Source of the DNA: DATEUP01 sp041485285
GTDB taxonomy: Archaea > Thermoplasmatota > DTKX01 > DATEUP01
DNA length: 13,920 nucleotides
Direction of reading: 5' to 3'
Assembly (NCBI GenBank): GCA_041485285.1
Contig: JBGPJF010000061.1
Coordinates: 1-13,920 of the forward strand
The notes under the pieces: model-generated
What the model was told of the DNA's origin: nothing
The model's database searches: none
What the model saw: only the letters and a program-made list of their open reading frames with translations
In this document: piece after piece, positions 11,475-13,920 of the stretch
How the letters are laid out: each line of letters opens with the position of its first letter
Position numbering within the stretch: position 1 is the stretch's first letter
Program-made: the position numbers and the translations under genes

Positions 11475-13094
11475 ATGAGCCCAATCGCGTGGCGGATGCG
11501 CGTGCGGCGGGTTCGCGGGCCCGGTTTGCCGGTCGCGGGGCTGGCGGCCTTGTTGCTGATGGTGGCGGGCGCGGTCATGTTGGCCACCGGTGCGCGCGGC
11601 GAGACCGGCGCGCCGGCGCTCGAGCAAGACGGGGTGTGGCGAGCGCACGGCGACTGGGTTATCGAGCCGGAAGAGGAGGTGATCCACGCTGACGAGACCG
11701 TCGAGGTGTTTGGAAACGTGACCGTGGGGCTGAACGCGTCGCTCTCGTTTGTCAATTCCACCTTCAGGTTCGGTGTCCCGACCGGCGCTTCGCGGCTCAT
11801 GGCGGTCAATCATGGCGTCCTCATCTTCACGAACACGACGGCCATCGCCGTCGGCGGAGCGTCGTTGTCCCTGGACGGCGCGGCGATGCACGCCACGACG
11901 TGCACCTTGCGTTTCGAAGGGAGCGCCGGTGCCGCCGCGAGCATTCGGGCGTCCGCCGGGACGCTGAAGATGGGCGACTGCCAAATCCTGTCCGACGCGG
12001 GCCTCGCGCTCGACGCGATCGATGCGGGCCTGCAGGCGACCGACTGCGATTTTGCGCGCCTCAATGGTACAAGTGCGAACCTCCAAATCGCCGGCAGCGG
12101 CGTTCACGAACTCGACACGACGCGCTTCGCGACCCTGTTTGCCAAAGACAGGCCGTGGGTGGCGCTCTACGTGACGGTGCGCTTTTTGCTCCAAAGTCCG
12201 CAGGGCGTGGCCGTGCCGGGCCACGTCAACGGGACGGGGGCGTACGGCGAGATCTTCAGCCTCGACACCGCGCCCGACCACATTGCCGCCATGCGCTTCA
12301 CGTGGCTTCGGGAGCCGGAGCTTGCCACGAACATCACCGAAGGGCTGGACCACGGCCCGCACCCCCTCATGTTTGCGGCGTCGCACCCCAGCACCGGCGG
12401 GAACACGTCGTCCGTGTGGCTGACGCACCACCGCGAGAACATCACGGTCCCCCTCGAAGGCCCCTTCGACCTTGCGGTGACGACCTTCATCATCCAGGGC
12501 CGCAGCCTAAGCGGGCCTACGCTCAAGCGCGCGTACTACCTGCACATCGGCGAGGACTACACGCTCTTCGTGCAGATTTCGAACCAGGGCGCAGAGGCAA
12601 GCCCCCCCACCAAGCTGTCCATCCTGCGGACGTCCCTTGAGGCCAGTTCGTGGACGCGGGGGGCCGCCGGGCCGACGGTGGAAATGGACGTGCCCTCCAT
12701 TGCGGCAGGCGAAGTGTGGGGGCAGGGCATCCCGGTGCATGCGGACACCTTCGGGGGCCGGTCGACCTCGGTGACCGCATGCAGCGAGAGTGCGGCCTAC
12801 ACTTCGCTGTACACAGGCTCGCTTGCGGCCGCGCTCGACGGGGACTTCGCCGCGTGGAACAACGAGGGGCAGTTGACGGCGATCGCGTACGAGGTGGTGC
12901 CCGTGGAGGGGCAACAGTGCGCGAGGCAGAACGACACGATGGTCGCGGCGCTTGGCGTTGGCTTTGCCGCCGCCGTCGGGGGCGCGGCGGTAATCGGCTT
13001 CCAGTTCTCGGAGAAGCAGGTGGCGCGCCGCGCTGCCCGGGCCGCCCAGCGGAAGGCCGAGGCGCCCAAAGAGCCCCCTGCGGGGAAGCCGTAG
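11475..13094 (+). CDS. Large surface protein: beta-helix-like rungs, CARDB-like domain, C-terminal anchor
   Basis: 539 residues. Basic N-terminus, then a hydrophobic signal or anchor at 17-39. Residues 75-215 form rung-like repeats 21-26 residues apart: LSFVNSTFRF, LIFTNTTAIAV, MHATTCTLRFEG, LKMGDCQILSD, LQATDCDFARL, with Cys143, Cys169 and Cys191 at equivalent positions, as in right-handed parallel beta-helices. Residues 350-440 (YYLHIGEDYTLFVQISNQGAEA... PSIAAGEVWGQGIPV) look like a CARDB-type immunoglobulin-like domain. A membrane helix at 489-510 is followed by a basic Lys/Ala/Pro tail inside. About ten N-glycosylation sequons support an extracellular location. Probably cell-surface adhesion or envelope structure; no catalytic residues recognised. 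ATG 11475 has weak AAGG before it; ATG 11496 is an alternative that keeps the signal. It diverges from the RimK gene across 89 bases. Confidence 0.85.
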   Translation: MSPIAWRMRVRRVRGPGLPVAGLAALLLMVAGAVMLATGARGETGAPALEQDGVWRAHGDWVIEPEEEVIHADETVEVFGNVTVGLNASLSFVNSTFRFGVPTGASRLMAVNHGVLIFTNTTAIAVGGASLSLDGAAMHATTCTLRFEGSAGAAASIRASAGTLKMGDCQILSDAGLALDAIDAGLQATDCDFARLNGTSANLQIAGSGVHELDTTRFATLFAKDRPWVALYVTVRFLLQSPQGVAVPGHVNGTGAYGEIFSLDTAPDHIAAMRFTWLREPELATNITEGLDHGPHPLMFAASHPSTGGNTSSVWLTHHRENITVPLEGPFDLAVTTFIIQGRSLSGPTLKRAYYLHIGEDYTLFVQISNQGAEASPPTKLSILRTSLEASSWTRGAAGPTVEMDVPSIAAGEVWGQGIPVHADTFGGRSTSVTACSESAAYTSLYTGSLAAALDGDFAAWNNEGQLTAIAYEVVPVEGQQCARQNDTMVAALGVGFAAAVGGAAVIGFQFSEKQVARRAARAAQRKAEAPKEPPAGKP

Positions 13095-13110
13095 CCGCGC
13101 CAGGGGAACC

Positions 13111-13116
13111 TATATC
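13111..13116 (+). promoter_or_regulatory. TATA-like box for the 103-residue protein
   Basis: TATATC in the 38-base gap after the surface-protein stop. A start 26-27 bases downstream would be near 13140, below ATG 13133 and five bases above ATG 13145, so it favours the second ATG as initiator. Confidence 0.45.
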
Positions 13117-13132
13117 TGAGGCCCTCGCCCAC

Positions 13133-13444
13133 ATGGAAAACCGCATGTGCTTCCCCGCAACCAACGAGGTCGCGCAGGCCTTTGCGCAGGATGTCCGCGC
13201 GCAGTTTCCGACCGAGGTGCAGACCGTCAAGGTCGTGCGCACCGGCCGCGCGCATGAGTGGTTCCCCGACACGGACGTCGAGGTCCACATTGTCGCCGCA
13301 GTCGACCCCGAGGAGCTCCGCCCCCGCGTGCAGGAACTCGTCACGGAGTACATGCTGCGCGACGATGTGTGGGTCGAAGTCCGAATTGTCGAGGCAAGCC
13401 CCGCGGACACCGGCCCGGCCTTGCGCGGCTCCGTAACGGCCTGA
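13133..13444 (+). CDS. Small alpha/beta protein, ferredoxin-like fold suspected, function unknown
   Basis: 103 residues from ATG 13133, or 99 from ATG 13145, which fits the TATA-like box better; neither has a Shine-Dalgarno. Pattern: helix EVAQAFAQDVRAQF, strand VQTVKVVRTG, strand DVEVHIVAAV, helix ELRPRVQELVTEYML, strand VWVEVRIVE. This beta-alpha-beta order resembles the small dimerisation domain of cation-efflux transporters and other ferredoxin-like modules; DTDVEVHI also faintly recalls the DxD of minimal nucleotidyltransferases, but the preceding Gly-Ser is absent. I cannot choose between these. It is soluble, has no signal peptide, and carries one cysteine near the start. It faces the surface-protein gene at 13486 across 41 bases. 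Confidence 0.75.
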   Translation: MENRMCFPATNEVAQAFAQDVRAQFPTEVQTVKVVRTGRAHEWFPDTDVEVHIVAAVDPEELRPRVQELVTEYMLRDDVWVEVRIVEASPADTGPALRGSVTA

Positions 13445-13485
13445 GCGGCCGCCTACCCCCAGGCGCACGCGCGGCCTAGCCCGCC

Positions 13486-13920
13486 TCACGGCGAGTCAAC
13501 TTTGGGCGGCGCCCGCCGGAGCCGCTTTGCCGCGCCGGAGAGCGACTTCGCGCGCCCGCCGAAGCGGCCAAGCCCGCGGCGCAGGCGCCCCGGCCCGAAG
13601 CGGTCCTCAAGCACCACCGCTGCGGCCGCGACGGCCACGAGGAGCAAAAGTAACCCGCCGCCGCTCTGGAGGAGAATCGCGAACCCCGAACCCTTCACGT
13701 TGACGTTCCCGAAGTAGGATGACATGTTCATGGTCGAGTTGTTGACGAGCATCTCCTGGTAGTCGAACGCGATCGTGAGGTTTTGCATGCCGCCGCCGCT
13801 GTCGATATGGAACTCGAGCTTTGTCTGGTTCTCGCCCGAGAGCGAGAACACCTGCGTGGGCTGCGGCACGCGTCCGCTGCCGGCGGTGAAGGAGAGCGTG
13901 GCGGTCGCGTTGTCTGCAAG
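13486..13920 (-). CDS. Membrane-anchored surface protein, C-terminal part (5' end outside window)
   Basis: The frame is open from the right edge; the internal GTG at 13869 is not the start because the 17 codons above it (LADNATATLSFTAGSGR) continue the same extracellular-type sequence without a stop. Visible are about 85 extracellular residues with strand-like segments (TKLEFHIDSGG, NLTIAFDYQEMLV) and sequons NAT, NQT, NLT, NNST and NMS, one hydrophobic helix (AILLQSGGGLLLLLVAVAAAAVVL), then a strongly basic tail of about 45 residues rich in Arg, Gly and Lys, placed in the cytoplasm. So it is a type I membrane protein of the cell surface; no named domain is seen. The long basic tail is unusual compared with the three-residue tail of the surface protein at 1261-2331 and may contact DNA, membrane or a cytoplasmic partner. 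Confidence 0.82.
   Translation of the reverse strand, partial: LADNATATLSFTAGSGRVPQPTQVFSLSGENQTKLEFHIDSGGGMQNLTIAFDYQEMLVNNSTMNMSSYFGNVNVKGSGFAILLQSGGGLLLLLVAVAAAAVVLEDRFGPGRLRRGLGRFGGRAKSLSGAAKRLRRAPPKVDSP

Noticed and set aside
11265..12431. 388-codon open frame on the minus strand
   Set aside because: Opposes the surface-protein gene and covers the divergent promoter region. The translation has biased Arg/His/Gly composition and no motif.
12797..13489. 230-codon open frame on the minus strand near the right end
   Set aside because: Antisense to the 103-residue protein and the surface-protein C-terminus. Segments mirror those genes and show no independent domain.
1..13920. Mobile elements, CRISPR arrays, tRNA or rRNA genes
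   Set aside because: No transposase, integrase, regularly spaced repeats, cloverleaf-like or rRNA-like sequence was seen on either strand by reading.

Overview
This 13.9 kb window is high-GC and densely coded, and it looks archaeal, most plausibly a GC-rich member of the Thermoplasmatota. Reasons: the left edge carries the C-terminal part of Trm56, an archaeal tRNA 2'-O-methyltransferase. The aspartate-semialdehyde dehydrogenase is of the archaeal/fungal type. AT-rich TATA-like boxes sit at archaeal distances from starts, several giving near-leaderless transcripts. The secreted proteins carry many N-glycosylation sequons and single C-terminal membrane anchors. A transcription factor has two winged-helix domains. 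The proteins are not strongly acidic, which argues against a halophile. The exact lineage is an inference.

Layout. Plus strand 1-1251: trm56 (5' end cut off) directly abutting an uncharacterised 295-residue protein. Minus 1261-2331: signal-peptide surface protein with a C-terminal anchor. Plus 2489-3425: small three-helix membrane protein plus a double winged-helix regulator, probably a regulatory pair, with a Fur-box-like palindrome upstream. Minus 3422-4754: three small proteins of unknown function (one secreted, one short helical, one very Arg-rich), the last ending in a strong hairpin/T-tract terminator. Plus 4913-6337: an uncharacterised 266-residue protein that I align to the one at 364-1251, then a GNAT acetyltransferase. 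Minus 6349-8263: receiver-only response regulator, an unrecognised 297-residue acidic protein and a small coiled-coil protein, the last two each followed by a terminator. Minus 8380-11385: asd with its own leaderless promoter, downstream of a two-gene unit made of a RimK-family ATP-grasp ligase and an all-helical partner. Plus 11475-13444: large surface protein with beta-helix-like rungs, a CARDB-like domain and a C-terminal anchor, then a 103-residue alpha/beta protein. Minus 13486-right edge: C-terminal part of another membrane-anchored surface protein.

How they fit together: housekeeping functions (tRNA modification; the aspartate pathway to lysine, threonine and methionine) are scattered among lineage-specific cell-surface proteins and small regulators. 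No mobile element, CRISPR array, rRNA or tRNA gene was seen, and no gene-free stretch exceeds 300 bases (the longest is about 160, at 4755-4912). The items most worth following are the paralogous protein pair, the membrane protein/regulator pair with its palindrome, the RimK/coiled-coil unit in an organism expected to lack the classical RimK substrate, and the palindrome upstream of the promoter at 8296.
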